Shown one piece after another: positions 17,460 through 26,804 of a DNA stretch of 64,000 bases. This DNA comes from Paenibacillus tianjinensis (GTDB taxonomy: Bacteria; Bacillota; Bacilli; Paenibacillales; Paenibacillaceae). A program made the position numbers and the translations under genes. Under the pieces are notes generated by a model that had not been told where the DNA came from, did not search any database, and saw nothing but the letters and a program-made list of their open reading frames with translations. The DNA lies in assembly GCF_017086365.1 (NCBI RefSeq), contig NZ_CP070969.1, positions 6,040,001-6,104,000 of the forward strand. Reading direction: 5' to 3'. Position 1 is the first letter of the stretch; each line of letters opens with the position of its first letter.

Positions 17460-20400
17460 TCATTCTAAAGCTGCGTCTGTTCGAGGAATGGCGAAGGAAA
17501 TCCGGGTTCCCCTGCCGGGCACACTCTCAATCAGCAAACCGGTTCCGTATATTTTGAGCAGCCGCCGCTGAATATTTCTCAGACCAATACCGCCTCCGGT
17601 ACGTTCTTCCGAGAGTACCTCACCAATCCGTTCATGGGACATGCCGATTCCATCATCAGAGACGGCAACCACCAGCTGCCGCGGCAGAAGCCTGATCGAC
17701 AGCAGGACTGTTCCACCGGTTTCCTTCTGCATCAGTCCATGGTTTACGGCGTTTTCAACAATTGGCTGAATGCTGAGCGGAGGGACCAGCTCCCTGATTC
17801 TCTCGGGTACATCGATTTCAATGTTCAGCCGTTCGTCAAACCTCGCCTTCTCCAAGGCCAGATAAGAGCGCACCAGCTCCAGCTCCTTCCCGATCGGCAC
17901 GGTTTGCCCGCGGTTCTGAAAATCAAAGCTACTGCGCAGATATTGGCTGAGATCCAGCAGCAGATCGGTTGCCTTCTCCGGATCATCCGGGCAAACCGAG
18001 ATAATGGCATTAAGCGCATTATATAGAAAATGGGGTTTGATCTGCGCCTGAAGGAAGGCAATTTCCGTCTCTACGGACATGCGGATCGACTTGCGCATAT
18101 CCAGCAGGGTCTGCGCACGCGCCCTGAATTCCCTCAGCTCCACAGGCTGGCTCAAATAATCATTGGCACCTGCCTCAAAAACGGCCTGAATGTCTTCCGG
18201 GCGGTTCCCGGTTGTCAGAACGAGTATAGGCAGCTCTGATAAGATGAATCGCTCACGAATGGCTTGGCATAAGACCAGTCCCGGCATTCCCGGTATAGCC
18301 CAATCCATGATGACCAGATCCAGGTCAGGCTGCCTCTGCATGATCGCGAGCGCCTCAGTACCGCTGACAGCCGTAATCACCTGATGCTTTTCCAGCCGGA
18401 GCGCATTGGAGAGCACCAGCAGATTGACGGGATCATTATCAACAACAAGGATTGTGCAGCATTCCCCTTCCTGGGTCTGCTCCAGCGGAGTTTCTTCCAG
18501 CGCTGCCGCAGCCGCTGTTTCCCAGCCTGTAATCTCCAGATACTCCTGAGCAGGAAATGCCGTCCGGTCTTTCAGGACCGGCAGGGTAAAACGGAACACC
18601 GTCCCTTCTCCCAGGGTGGAATGCACCTCGATCCTTCCACCGTTCAGCTCCACCAGCTTCTGGGTAATGCTGAGGCCCAGACCGTTCTCACGGTACGTTT
18701 TCTGGGCTGCGGCACCTTGCGGATCAAAGGCATCAAAGAGCGTCCGCAGGCGTTCCGGCGAGATTCCTGCCCCGGTATCAGCTACCTGAATAACCACATA
18801 ATCTTCTATAACCTCTGCCGACACAGTTATCACACCCTGATGGGTATAATTTAGGGCATTTGCTAGTAAATTGAACAGAATTTGCGCAAGACGCTGTTCA
18901 TCCGTTTCTAGCAGCGGGAGTTCATCCGGCAGCTCCAGCCTGAAGTTAAGCTTGGGATTGCCCGTCACATGACGGGTAACCTCGATAACAGAAGAAGCTA
19001 CGCTCCGCAGGTCAACAGCCTCCCGCTGCAGGAACAGATCCCCGTGGTTCAGCTTGGCGAAATCCGCCATGTCATTGATCAATGCGGACAGTCTCTTGCC
19101 GGTGGAGACCACCATTGACAGCTGTTCGTTCTGCTTGGCGTTTAACGGGCCTGCCGCCCCTGACGCAAGCGTCTGAGCAATGTTCACAATCCCCTGCAGG
19201 GGTCTGCGCAATTCACGTGAGGTAGCTCCCATAAACTCATCCTTCAGCCCGTCCAGCGTGAGCAGCCTGCGGGAGAGCTGCTCCACTTCCAGGAAGGAAG
19301 CGGCATACTGGCGGGCCATCATAATGGCTTGAAGAAATCCGAACAGAAAAATTTCATAGGATAGCACGTAATAGTGGAACAACAGGTTCCAGACACTGGC
19401 CAGATAATAAATGATGACTACACTCAGACTCTCTATACTGACCATCATCAGGAACATATTCTTCGGATTCTGCCTTGTTCCTACGACCATTGAGTAGAGC
19501 ACAAAGCTGATTGCAACCACACCCCAAGTTAACAGCATCCCCTCCAGATAACTGAAGTACTGTGCCGGAACGAACACTGCGATCAGCAGCAGCACGGAAG
19601 TAATCGCTTTGGAGGCTCTCATAACCGCTTGAGGCATTGGATAGTTGATCGAGTTAGCTACGTATCTGAGCAGATAGTAATAGACAAGTGTGGAGGAGGC
19701 GAGCTGCAGCTTCAGCACAATTTCATAAGGCAGGCCGGGCATTACAGCGGAAATCAATTTCTCACCGTGCGTCAGAATATACACTAGAGCCGCTAAGCTG
19801 AACAATCCCAGGTACAGCGTAATTCCCCGGCTCGCCCTTACCCTGGAGAACATCAGCAGAAACAAGGCAAGCGCAAAAAAACCAAACAGTGTTGCACCGT
19901 CCACAAACAGGGCAAATTCCCGGTGCTTCAGGATCGTTGACTGGTCACCGAGGATGATCGGCTGGACAATCCCGCCGGAAGAATAGTTATAATTCGCCAC
20001 CTGCACAATAACTTCCAATTTATCGCCGTCGACTGCGGCAAATCCCATGTAGGGAATGTTGTTGCTTTTCCCCTGTGACGGGGTTACTGCAGGAAGACCG
20101 CTTCTGCCGATCTCCTGTCCGTTCAGAAATATTCTGCTAGCTGTCCGGATATTAAGCGTCCGCAAGCCGTATATAATATCCTGACCGCCGGAAACCCTCG
20201 CCTGCAGACGGTAGGTGGCGTATCCTTTGGCCTGACTTTTATCTGTATCTGATATGTAGGTATTCCATTTCTCCGGCACATGGATCATCGTGGACACAGA
20301 GGGAGCCGTCCGGTCCGCCCGCGTTGAATGAAAATCCTCCGGTGTCAGCAGCCTGCCACGGTAAAACTCCCATTCCCCGTTCAGCTTCACGGCACCGTCC

Positions 20401-20549
20401 TCTTGAAAATCCCATTCCCGCAGATCGATCACACCCTGCCTAGAAACGGGTATATCCTGCTTAACCATAACATTCTGAAGGATGGAGAACAGCGGCACTA
20501 TGCATACCAGCAGCAGGCTGGCCAGTATGCTCAGCCAATATTTCTTCAT
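17460..20549 (-). CDS. Hybrid sensor: 7TMR-DISM, degenerate HisKA-HATPase, receiver, LytS-type kinase
   Basis: About 1029 residues from ATG 20549 (AAGGGAG upstream; the frame open to 20651 adds 34 codons with no good start). Order: one membrane helix, an extracytoplasmic jelly-roll (7TMR-DISM extracellular, about 50-190), seven helices (about 205-410), HisKA (about 430-500), HATPase (about 535-650), receiver (697-826) and a PF06580-type kinase (827-905) with a second HATPase. The HisKA box reads TSRELRRPL, so the phosphoacceptor His is Arg445. The receiver keeps D749 but its conserved Lys is Gln (YLSQPVE). The C-terminal kinase keeps H840 in IKPHFLYN and looks active. It probably phosphorylates the adjacent response regulator. 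Confidence 0.92.
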   Translation of the reverse strand: MKKYWLSILASLLLVCIVPLFSILQNVMVKQDIPVSRQGVIDLREWDFQEDGAVKLNGEWEFYRGRLLTPEDFHSTRADRTAPSVSTMIHVPEKWNTYISDTDKSQAKGYATYRLQARVSGGQDIIYGLRTLNIRTASRIFLNGQEIGRSGLPAVTPSQGKSNNIPYMGFAAVDGDKLEVIVQVANYNYSSGGIVQPIILGDQSTILKHREFALFVDGATLFGFFALALFLLMFSRVRASRGITLYLGLFSLAALVYILTHGEKLISAVMPGLPYEIVLKLQLASSTLVYYYLLRYVANSINYPMPQAVMRASKAITSVLLLIAVFVPAQYFSYLEGMLLTWGVVAISFVLYSMVVGTRQNPKNMFLMMVSIESLSVVIIYYLASVWNLLFHYYVLSYEIFLFGFLQAIMMARQYAASFLEVEQLSRRLLTLDGLKDEFMGATSRELRRPLQGIVNIAQTLASGAAGPLNAKQNEQLSMVVSTGKRLSALINDMADFAKLNHGDLFLQREAVDLRSVASSVIEVTRHVTGNPKLNFRLELPDELPLLETDEQRLAQILFNLLANALNYTHQGVITVSAEVIEDYVVIQVADTGAGISPERLRTLFDAFDPQGAAAQKTYRENGLGLSITQKLVELNGGRIEVHSTLGEGTVFRFTLPVLKDRTAFPAQEYLEITGWETAAAAALEETPLEQTQEGECCTILVVDNDPVNLLVLSNALRLEKHQVITAVSGTEALAIMQRQPDLDLVIMDWAIPGMPGLVLCQAIRERFILSELPILVLTTGNRPEDIQAVFEAGANDYLSQPVELREFRARAQTLLDMRKSIRMSVETEIAFLQAQIKPHFLYNALNAIISVCPDDPEKATDLLLDLSQYLRSSFDFQNRGQTVPIGKELELVRSYLALEKARFDERLNIEIDVPERIRELVPPLSIQPIVENAVNHGLMQKETGGTVLLSIRLLPRQLVVAVSDDGIGMSHERIGEVLSEERTGGGIGLRNIQRRLLKIYGTGLLIESVPGRGTRISFAIPRTDAALE

Positions 20550-20611
20550 ATTCTCTGCTCCCTTCTGCTTTATGTGAGAAATTATACCTTGTATGACTTG
20601 GGTTAATAAAG

Positions 20612-20644
20612 AAAAAAACCGATTCCCATATACTTCGGAATCGG
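20612..20644 (-). terminator. Terminator of xpt-pbuX
   Basis: CCGATTCC and GGAATCGG pair and are followed on the minus strand by TTTTTTTC, 27 bases after the pbuX stop. Confidence 0.9.
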
Positions 20645-20670
20645 CGGTCATTCTTTTAATAGATTAGATT

Positions 20671-21978
20671 TTATTTGATTTCCGGCGCTGCCGCCGGAGA
20701 TGCTGCCGAAACAGCGTGATCCTGCGTTTTTGACAAGCAGATATTCAGGATAATCGCCGTCAGGGAACCCGAGACAATTCCGTTCTGCAGCAGCATTCTG
20801 GCGAACTCCGGCAGCTGATCGAACATGGACGGCAATACGGCCGACCCGAGACCTACAGCGATACTGCAGGCGGCAATCAGCAGATTGCCGTCTTTGCGCA
20901 GATCCACCTCGGACAGAATGGACATCCCGGAAGCGGCAACGGACCCGAACATCACGATCATTGCACCGCCCAGCACCGCATTCGGTACAACGGTTGTCAG
21001 CGCAGCCAGCTTAGGCAGCAGACCCAGCACAACCATAATTCCGCCTGCCGCGAAGATCACATTGCGTGTCTTGACACGGGTCAGGGACAAGAGGCCGACA
21101 TTCTGGGAGAACGCCGTATACGGAAAAGCGTTGAATAGCCCGCCCAGCATAATCGCCAGCCCTTCAGAGCGCAGGCCGTTCACGATTTGCTTATCCTCCA
21201 CCTTCTGATCCGTAGCCTTGCCGACCGCGAAATACACACCGGTCGATTCGACCATCGAGACGATATTGACAATAATCATCGTGAAAATTGCCGTCACACT
21301 GAACTGCGGCCAGCCGAAATAGAAAGGCTGGGCGATACTGACGTAAGAGGCCGTGCCCACGGCAGCGAAATCGACCAGACCGATAAAATAGCCGATTGCC
21401 GTACCGACAGCGAGGCCTACCAGCACGGAAACGGAACGCAGGAAGCCTGTAGCCAGCCGGTTCACTGCAAGGATAACCAGCAGCGTGATCAAGGCCAGCA
21501 ACAAATTGCGGGGCTGTCCGAAATCGGGGCTGCCCTGACCGCCGGCCACATTGTTCATCGCTACCGGAATGAGCGACAGTCCGATGATCGTCACCACAGA
21601 TCCGGTGACTACCGTAGGGAAGAACTTCAGCAGCTTTCCGTAAACCGGGGCTGCCAGCACAACAAACAATCCGGAAATAATAATCGCACCATAAGCCGTC
21701 GCCAGGTTAGACCCCGAAGCAATCGCAATGATCGGGCTGACCGCAGTAAAGGTACAGCCCAGAACAACCGGAAGGCCGCTGCCGAAGTGTTTGCTGCCGA
21801 TTACCTGCAGTAATGTGGCCAACCCGCAGGTGAATAAATCGGCGGCGATCAGATAAGCCATCTGCGCTGCGCTTAAATTCAGTGCGCCCCCTACAACCAG
21901 CGGTACAATGACCGCCCCCGCGTACATCGCCAGCACATGCTGTAATCCCAGGGCGAATATCTTCTGCTTACTTAACAT
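20671..21978 (-). CDS. pbuX: Xanthine permease
   Basis: Protein of 435 residues with about 14 hydrophobic segments and the nucleobase-ascorbate/uracil-xanthine permease fold. Family motifs are visible: the N-terminal GLQHVLAMYAGAVIVPL, and SMVESTGVYFAVG followed by NAFPYTAFSQNVGL. It should import xanthine with protons for salvage. The start ATG (21978) overlaps the end of xpt by 7 bases, the same xpt-pbuX order as in B. subtilis. Expression is expected to be governed by the riboswitch leader upstream of xpt. Confidence 0.95.
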   Translation of the reverse strand: MLSKQKIFALGLQHVLAMYAGAVIVPLVVGGALNLSAAQMAYLIAADLFTCGLATLLQVIGSKHFGSGLPVVLGCTFTAVSPIIAIASGSNLATAYGAIIISGLFVVLAAPVYGKLLKFFPTVVTGSVVTIIGLSLIPVAMNNVAGGQGSPDFGQPRNLLLALITLLVILAVNRLATGFLRSVSVLVGLAVGTAIGYFIGLVDFAAVGTASYVSIAQPFYFGWPQFSVTAIFTMIIVNIVSMVESTGVYFAVGKATDQKVEDKQIVNGLRSEGLAIMLGGLFNAFPYTAFSQNVGLLSLTRVKTRNVIFAAGGIMVVLGLLPKLAALTTVVPNAVLGGAMIVMFGSVAASGMSILSEVDLRKDGNLLIAACSIAVGLGSAVLPSMFDQLPEFARMLLQNGIVSGSLTAIILNICLSKTQDHAVSAASPAAAPEIK

Positions 21979-22577
21979 CCCGCACTCTCCTTAATCTGTT
22001 CTTCATTAGCGATAAAATGAATTTCTCCCGGAGCCATGGAAGAGATGCGTGCCAGTGCATGCACCGGAATGCCTCTCTTCTCCAGCAGGCTCCGCCCTTC
22101 CTGAAAGCTCTTCTCAATCACACAGCCCACGCCCAGCAGCTGTGCCCCTGATTCCTTAACGATATCGGCCAGTCCGACCAGCGCAGCCCCGGTAGCGAGG
22201 AAATCATCAACGATCAGCACCTTGTCCTCCGGCCCCAGATATTTCTGTGAAATGCTGATCAGATAGTCTTCCTGACGGGTAAACGAATGAACCGGTGCCG
22301 AATAGACCCCTTCTGACAAGGTAACAGCCTTCTTTTTCTTGGCATAAATAAAGGGAACTCCCAGCGCAATCCCCGCTGCCATGGCGAACTGGATTCCGCT
22401 GGCCTCCACGGTTAAGATCTTTGTAATCGGCAAATGTCCAAAAACCGTCTTGAACTCCTGCCCGATCTGCAGGGCAAGCTCTGTATCCACCTGGTGGTTC
22501 AGAAACGAGTCTACCTTCAGTACGGTCTCCGACAGAATCAGGCCTTCTTCTCTAATACGTTCCTCTAATACTCTCAT
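21972..22577 (-). CDS. xpt: Xanthine phosphoribosyltransferase
   Basis: Protein of 201 residues starting MRVLEERIREEGLIL. The PRPP-binding loop is VLIVDDFLATGAALVGL (about 125-141), the signature of type I phosphoribosyltransferases. It converts xanthine and PRPP to XMP, so it links imported xanthine to the nucleotide pool. It is the first gene of a two-gene operon with pbuX. A long structured leader (22628-22861) carries a guanine aptamer, a ykkC-class aptamer and a terminator. Confidence 0.96.
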   Translation of the reverse strand: MRVLEERIREEGLILSETVLKVDSFLNHQVDTELALQIGQEFKTVFGHLPITKILTVEASGIQFAMAAGIALGVPFIYAKKKKAVTLSEGVYSAPVHSFTRQEDYLISISQKYLGPEDKVLIVDDFLATGAALVGLADIVKESGAQLLGVGCVIEKSFQEGRSLLEKRGIPVHALARISSMAPGEIHFIANEEQIKESAGC

Positions 22578-22627
22578 AACAGCAGCTTCTCTCCTTCAAG
22601 GTTCTTCCCGCCCAATCCTTTACTGAA

Positions 22628-22680
22628 ACAAAAAAAGGACAGATTCTCTTGAGCGTTTCTCTCAAGTGAATCTGTCCTTC
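22628..22680 (-). terminator. Regulated terminator of the xpt leader
   Basis: On the minus strand AGGACAGATTCACTTGAG pairs with CTCAAGAGAATCTGTCCT (one mismatch) and is followed by TTTTTTT. Its 5' arm shares the bases GATTCAC with the 3' side of the proposed ykkC-class aptamer P1 helix, so ligand binding there would block termination. It ends about 50 bases before the xpt start. Confidence 0.92.
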
Positions 22681-22793
22681 TGGGTTTTTGTCCCTAAGTG
22701 GTGTAACACATCGCAGTGTCCGCATCGCTTGGACCAGCCCTTCCTATGCCGCCGTACGGCATAAAAAACGGAACCCTAGATGCGCTATTTCAC
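22666..22793 (-). ncRNA. ykkC-class riboswitch aptamer, probably the PRPP type
   Basis: The minus strand shows the ykkC hallmark segments in order: CTAGGGTTCCG (22769-22779), a P2 hairpin ATGCCGTACGGCGGCAT, GCTGGTCCAAGCGATG, and GGGACAAAAACCCAGAAGG near 22675-22695. A short P1 can form between GTGAA (22789-22793) and TTCAC (22666-22670). Guanidine, ppGpp, PRPP and nucleoside-diphosphate subtypes share this core. The guanine aptamer directly upstream and the PRPP-using salvage gene downstream favour PRPP. The ligand is an inference. Confidence 0.82.
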
Positions 22794-22861
22794 TCATAGT
22801 CGGATAATTACGTTGGTTATCCGGTAGAAACTTATGGGCCATATTCCCAAGATTATATGAG
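22793..22861 (-). ncRNA. Purine riboswitch aptamer, guanine-type
   Basis: The minus strand reads CTCATATAATC, then a P2 stem with the loop ATATGGCCC, TTTCTACCGGATAACC and ATTATCCGACTATGAG. These are the conserved core blocks of the purine aptamer. The specificity base before UAUGAG is C, as in guanine/hypoxanthine-binding xpt leaders (adenine switches have U). Its 3' P1 strand abuts the 5' P1 strand of the downstream ykkC-class aptamer. Confidence 0.95.
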
Positions 22862-22896
22862 TTGTTATATGAATAATCGGTTTAAAACCTTTGTAT

Positions 22897-22925
22897 ATCT
22901 TACACGCTCTGTGCGCTCCTTACAA
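22897..22925 (-). promoter_or_regulatory. Probable promoter of the xpt leader
   Basis: On the minus strand TTGTAA (22920-22925) and TAAGAT (22897-22902) are separated by 17 bases and would start transcription about 25-30 bases before the guanine aptamer. Each hexamer matches 4 of 6 consensus positions. Confidence 0.55.
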
Positions 22926-23194
22926 GCTTAATTTCTTGAAAATAATCATTAATAATGACAATTTTTCATGAAATACACCCAGTTTCAACCAACTCCCCTA
23001 GCCTGTACTTGTTCAGGGGTCTTACAACACCAGCAATTAGCACCAAATGGTATATAAACTATACTTTTTTGACACAACTATCTGTTTCCCTGGCTAATTT
23101 CTGGGTAAACTGGCTTTTTACCTGCGCTTCCCCTACCGCCGCCCCTCTATTAAAAGTATAATTAGTAAAACTAGCGAGATAAAGGCGGACGAGC
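22926..23194. other. Intergenic stretch between the xpt leader and the hybrid kinase gene
   Basis: No gene or RNA motif is seen. The only promoter-like sign on the plus strand is TTGACA at 23069-23074 with a poor -10 (GGCTAA) 17 bases later, which I do not rely on. The region is AT-rich. Confidence 0.4.
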
Positions 23195-26100
23195 ATGAAT
23201 ATAAAACAGAAAATCGGGTTTGCAACTGTAACCTCTGTACTGCTCTTAGGCAGTATGATTACTATAGCTATTATTTATCTTGAAGGAGTTCCGCTGTACC
23301 TGTCCACAGGGATGGGAGCGGCAGGCATGCTGCTGGCTCTATACCTGATGACAGATGTTCAGCGGAATTTGAGCCGGGGCATGAACAGGATTATTAGTAT
23401 AACAGAGGATATTGCCCAAGGCACACTTAATGCCTCGGGTATAGCTGCCCAAAGCGATGAATTCGGACAGCTGGCACAGTCCTTTTATAATTTGGGGATT
23501 GATCTGCATCATAAAACAGCCGAGGAACGCAGCCTGCGGCTGAAGGCTGAAGAACAGGCCTGGATCAATACCCAGGTCTCGGAAATTGCGCTGATGCTTC
23601 AGGGCTCCGTGCATTTACAGACCGCCGCACGCATCTTCATCAGCAAGCTGACTTCTGCTGCCGGAGGTCTTTATGGAGCGGTATATATGAGGCAGGGCAA
23701 TCGCCTGCATTTCACGGCCGGCTACGCCTTCGATGAAGAAGCTTCGAACCGCAAGCCCATTGAACTAGGCAGCGGACTGGTCGGCCAATGTGCAGTGGAT
23801 AAGCAACTGATGGTACTGCACAATCTTCCGGAGAATTATATCAGGGTTCATTCGGGACTTGGTGAAGCTCCTCCCTCCACACTGATTGTATTGCCGGTTC
23901 TTTATGAGACTGAGGTTGTCGCCGTTGTTGAGCTGGCTATGATGAACGGGCTTGGCGACAAGGAGCAGCAATTAATTGAAAGGACCGGCCAGAACATGGG
24001 GGTTCTGATCAACACCCTGGCCGATGTCGTCCGTATTGAAGAACTGCTCAGTGAAACTCAACTGCAGAAGGATGAACTGGAGGCCCAGACTGAGGAGCTG
24101 CAAGCCCAGACAGAGGAACTGGAAGCACAGAGGGAAGAATTGCTGGCCCAGACTGAGGAGCTGGCTGTCTCCAACAGCAATCTTCAGCAGCAGATGGAAT
24201 TGACCGCAAGGCAGAAGGAAGAGATTCAGGAGCAGGCCGACGAGCTGCTGGCCCAGACTGAGGAGCTGGCTGCCTCCAACAGCAACCTCCAGCAGCAGAT
24301 GGAACTGACCGCAAGGCAGAAGGAAGAGATTCAGGAGCAGGCCGACGAGCTGCTGGCTCAGACGAATCAGCTGCAGGATCAGAAGGAGGAACTCCAGGCG
24401 CAGGCCCAGGAGCTGCTGGCCCAGACTGAGGAGCTGGCTGTCTCCAACAGCAACCTTCAGCTGCAGATGGAGCTGACCGCAAGGCAGAAGGAAGAGATTC
24501 AGGAGCAGGCCGACGAGCTGCTGGCCCAGACGAATCAGCTGCAGGACCAGAAGGAGGAACTCCAGGCGCAGGCCCAGGAGCTGCTTGCCCAGACTGAGGA
24601 GCTGGCTGCCTCCAACAGCAGCCTCCAGCAGCAGATGGAGCTGACCGAACAGCAGAAGGCCGAAATTAAGGCCCAGGCGGAAGAAATTTTCATGGCCGCC
24701 CAATACAAATCGGAATTTCTCGCCAACGTGTCCCATGAGCTGCGCACACCGCTGAACAGTCTGTTGATCCTGTCACAGATTCTGGCCGAGAACAAGGAAG
24801 GCAATCTGGATGTGAAACAGCTGGAATACGTGCATACCATCTTCTCGGCAGGCAAGGACCTCCTGCAGCTGATTGATGAGATTCTCGACCTGGCCAAGCT
24901 GGAAGTCGGCAAAATGACTCCTGTTCTTGAGCCTGTCCCGCTGAACGATATCAGCAGCCACCTGTTCCGCCGGTTCGAGCAGCAGGCGAAGAAAAAGAAT
25001 CTGCGCTTTGATGTCCACTGTGACAGCAGACTGCCTGAGCACCTGATGACCGACGGGCACAGACTGCAGCAGATTATGAATAACCTGCTCTCCAACGCCT
25101 TAAAGTTCACACCTGAGCAAGGCTCCGTCTCCCTGTCGGTCCGCACGAGCGGCAATGAGATCATCTTCTCGGTCAGCGACACGGGAATCGGCATCGCCGC
25201 TTCCAAACTGGAGAGTATCTTCGAAGCCTTCCAGCAGGCGGACGGAACAACCAGCCGCAAATACGGGGGTACAGGTCTCGGACTAACCATCTGCCGGGAG
25301 CTGGCTACTCTGCTGGGCGGAAGGATCGAGGTTGACTCTGTGGAAGGGAAGGGAAGCACCTTTGCCCTGATTCTTCCTGCGGAGCTGCCGGATGAGCATG
25401 ACCTGATCCAGGCAGCCGCCTCCATTGCCGCTGCAGCCCACCATGTTGACGAGCAAGATATAGCTCCGGTCAATGAGCACTCTGCCTTCCGCGAATCCTT
25501 CGTACCGGATATTTCAATCTCCAATCCCAAGCTGCTCCAGTATGCAGAGATGGATGATGACCGGAATAATCTGGCAAGCGGCGACACACTGCTCCTGATT
25601 ATCGAGGAAGATGCCGAGTTCGCGACTATTCTGCTGAACCTGGCACGCAGCAGAGGCTTTAAGGCTATTGTAGCCTTCCAGGGCGACCAGGGGCTTGCCC
25701 TTGCCCATGCTTACAAGCCGGATGCTATCCTGCTCGATCTGCATCTTCCGGTACTGGACGGCTGGGCGATCATCAGCCGGTTGAAGAGCCGGCCGGAGCT
25801 GCGCCATATTCCGGTTCATGTCATTTCAACTGCCGAAGAGAACCAGCAGAGCCTGGTAATGGGTGCACTTTCCTTCTGGAAAAAACCGAGTGACCAGACT
25901 GAGCTGGAAACAGCCTTCCTGCAGATTGAGACGTACATCCGCCGTCCGGTCAAGAGCCTGCTGATCGTCGAGGATAACCACCTCCTGCGCAGCAGTCTGG
26001 TGGAATTCATCGCACATCCCGATGTGCGGGTTGTCGCTGTAGGTACCGGACGGGAAGCAATGGAACAGCTGGGCAGCCATCATTTTGACTGCATGGTGCT

Positions 26101-26755
26101 TGATCTGGGCTTGTCAGACATCAGCGGCTTCGATCTGCTTGAGCAGATCAAGACCAACCGCAAGCTGCAGACGCTGCCGGTCATTATCTATACGGGCAAG
26201 GATCTCAGCAAAACCGATGAACAGCGCCTGAAGCATTACGCCGAGAGCATCGTAATCAAGAATGTGCGTTCCATGGAACGGCTCTTTGATGAAACCGCAT
26301 TGTACCTGCACCGCAAACACGCCGATCTGCCGCCGGACAAGCAGGAGCTGATCGAGAAGCTGCATAATCCGGAGGCCGCCTTTGCCGGCAAGCAGATCCT
26401 GCTGGTCGATGATGATATGCGCAATATTTTTGCTCTATCGAGTGTGCTTGAAGGGTATAATATGGAGATCAGCTTTGCCCAGAACGGCCGGGAAGCCCTG
26501 GAGCATCTGGAGCAGCATCCGGAAACGCAGCTAGTATTCATGGACATCATGATGCCGGAAATGGATGGCTATGAGACCATGAAGCATATCCGGGCAAATC
26601 CTGCCTATGACCAGCTTGTCATTATTGCCCTAACCGCTCGCGCCTTGGAAGAGGACCGGGTAAAATGCCTGCAGGCAGGTGCCTCAGACTATATCTCTAA
26701 GCCGATCAATACTACACAATTGGTCACAGTACTGAAAGTATGGTTAATCCAATAG
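23195..26755 (+). CDS. Hybrid histidine kinase with HAMP, GAF, repeated coiled coil and three receivers
   Basis: Protein of 1186 residues. Two transmembrane helices (about 8-50) with almost no external loop suggest an internal or membrane signal. A HAMP-like segment (about 50-105) and a GAF domain (about 115-285) follow. A long coiled coil (about 290-500) is built from near-identical DNA and protein repeats. Next come HisKA with SHELRTPLN, HATPase, and three receivers. The first has LLDLHLP, the second MVLDLGLSD and the third LVDDDMRN with [13 protein letters not shown]. All key residues of kinase and receivers look intact. It starts at ATG 23195 and is 49 bases upstream of a second kinase gene, so a phosphorelay between them is likely. 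Confidence 0.92.
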   Translation: MNIKQKIGFATVTSVLLLGSMITIAIIYLEGVPLYLSTGMGAAGMLLALYLMTDVQRNLSRGMNRIISITEDIAQGTLNASGIAAQSDEFGQLAQSFYNLGIDLHHKTAEERSLRLKAEEQAWINTQVSEIALMLQGSVHLQTAARIFISKLTSAAGGLYGAVYMRQGNRLHFTAGYAFDEEASNRKPIELGSGLVGQCAVDKQLMVLHNLPENYIRVHSGLGEAPPSTLIVLPVLYETEVVAVVELAMMNGLGDKEQQLIERTGQNMGVLINTLADVVRIEELLSETQLQKDELEAQTEELQAQTEELEAQREELLAQTEELAVSNSNLQQQMELTARQKEEIQEQADELLAQTEELAASNSNLQQQMELTARQKEEIQEQADELLAQTNQLQDQKEELQAQAQELLAQTEELAVSNSNLQLQMELTARQKEEIQEQADELLAQTNQLQDQKEELQAQAQELLAQTEELAASNSSLQQQMELTEQQKAEIKAQAEEIFMAAQYKSEFLANVSHELRTPLNSLLILSQILAENKEGNLDVKQLEYVHTIFSAGKDLLQLIDEILDLAKLEVGKMTPVLEPVPLNDISSHLFRRFEQQAKKKNLRFDVHCDSRLPEHLMTDGHRLQQIMNNLLSNALKFTPEQGSVSLSVRTSGNEIIFSVSDTGIGIAASKLESIFEAFQQADGTTSRKYGGTGLGLTICRELATLLGGRIEVDSVEGKGSTFALILPAELPDEHDLIQAAASIAAAAHHVDEQDIAPVNEHSAFRESFVPDISISNPKLLQYAEMDDDRNNLASGDTLLLIIEEDAEFATILLNLARSRGFKAIVAFQGDQGLALAHAYKPDAILLDLHLPVLDGWAIISRLKSRPELRHIPVHVISTAEENQQSLVMGALSFWKKPSDQTELETAFLQIETYIRRPVKSLLIVEDNHLLRSSLVEFIAHPDVRVVAVGTGREAMEQLGSHHFDCMVLDLGLSDISGFDLLEQIKTNRKLQTLPVIIYTGKDLSKTDEQRLKHYAESIVIKNVRSMERLFDETALYLHRKHADLPPDKQELIEKLHNPEAAFAGKQILLVDDDMRNIFALSSVLEGYNMEISFAQNGREALEHLEQHPETQLVFMDIMMPEMDGYETMKHIRANPAYDQLVIIALTARALEEDRVKCLQAGASDYISKPINTTQLVTVLKVWLIQ
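24070..24690 (+). repeat. In-frame coding repeats for a coiled coil (35- and 21-residue units)
   Basis: Inside the hybrid kinase gene the 35-codon unit [17 protein letters not shown]...EEIQEQAD occurs four times, the last copy divergent. A 21-codon unit [21 protein letters not shown] separates copies 2 and 3 and copies 3 and 4. Unit lengths are 5 and 3 heptads, so gain or loss of a unit keeps both the reading frame and the coiled-coil register. Confidence 0.9.
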
Positions 26756-26804
26756 CTCTTACACAGCATTTGCCGTAATATTTCAACTCATCATAGGAGG
26801 AACT

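Noticed and set aside
23069..23097. TTGACA with GGCTAA as promoter of the large hybrid kinase gene
   Set aside because: The -35 is perfect but the -10 matches poorly and no start-site evidence exists, so it is only mentioned in the gap note.
24070..24690. CRISPR-like spaced repeats
   Set aside because: Repeats are 63 and 105 bp, contiguous and in frame within a kinase gene, with no unique spacers and no cas genes.
23972..24736. Minus-strand repetitive frame rich in Leu and Gly
   Set aside because: It is the mirror of the coiled-coil repeats of the hybrid kinase. The repetitive look comes from the coding repeats and not from a separate gene.
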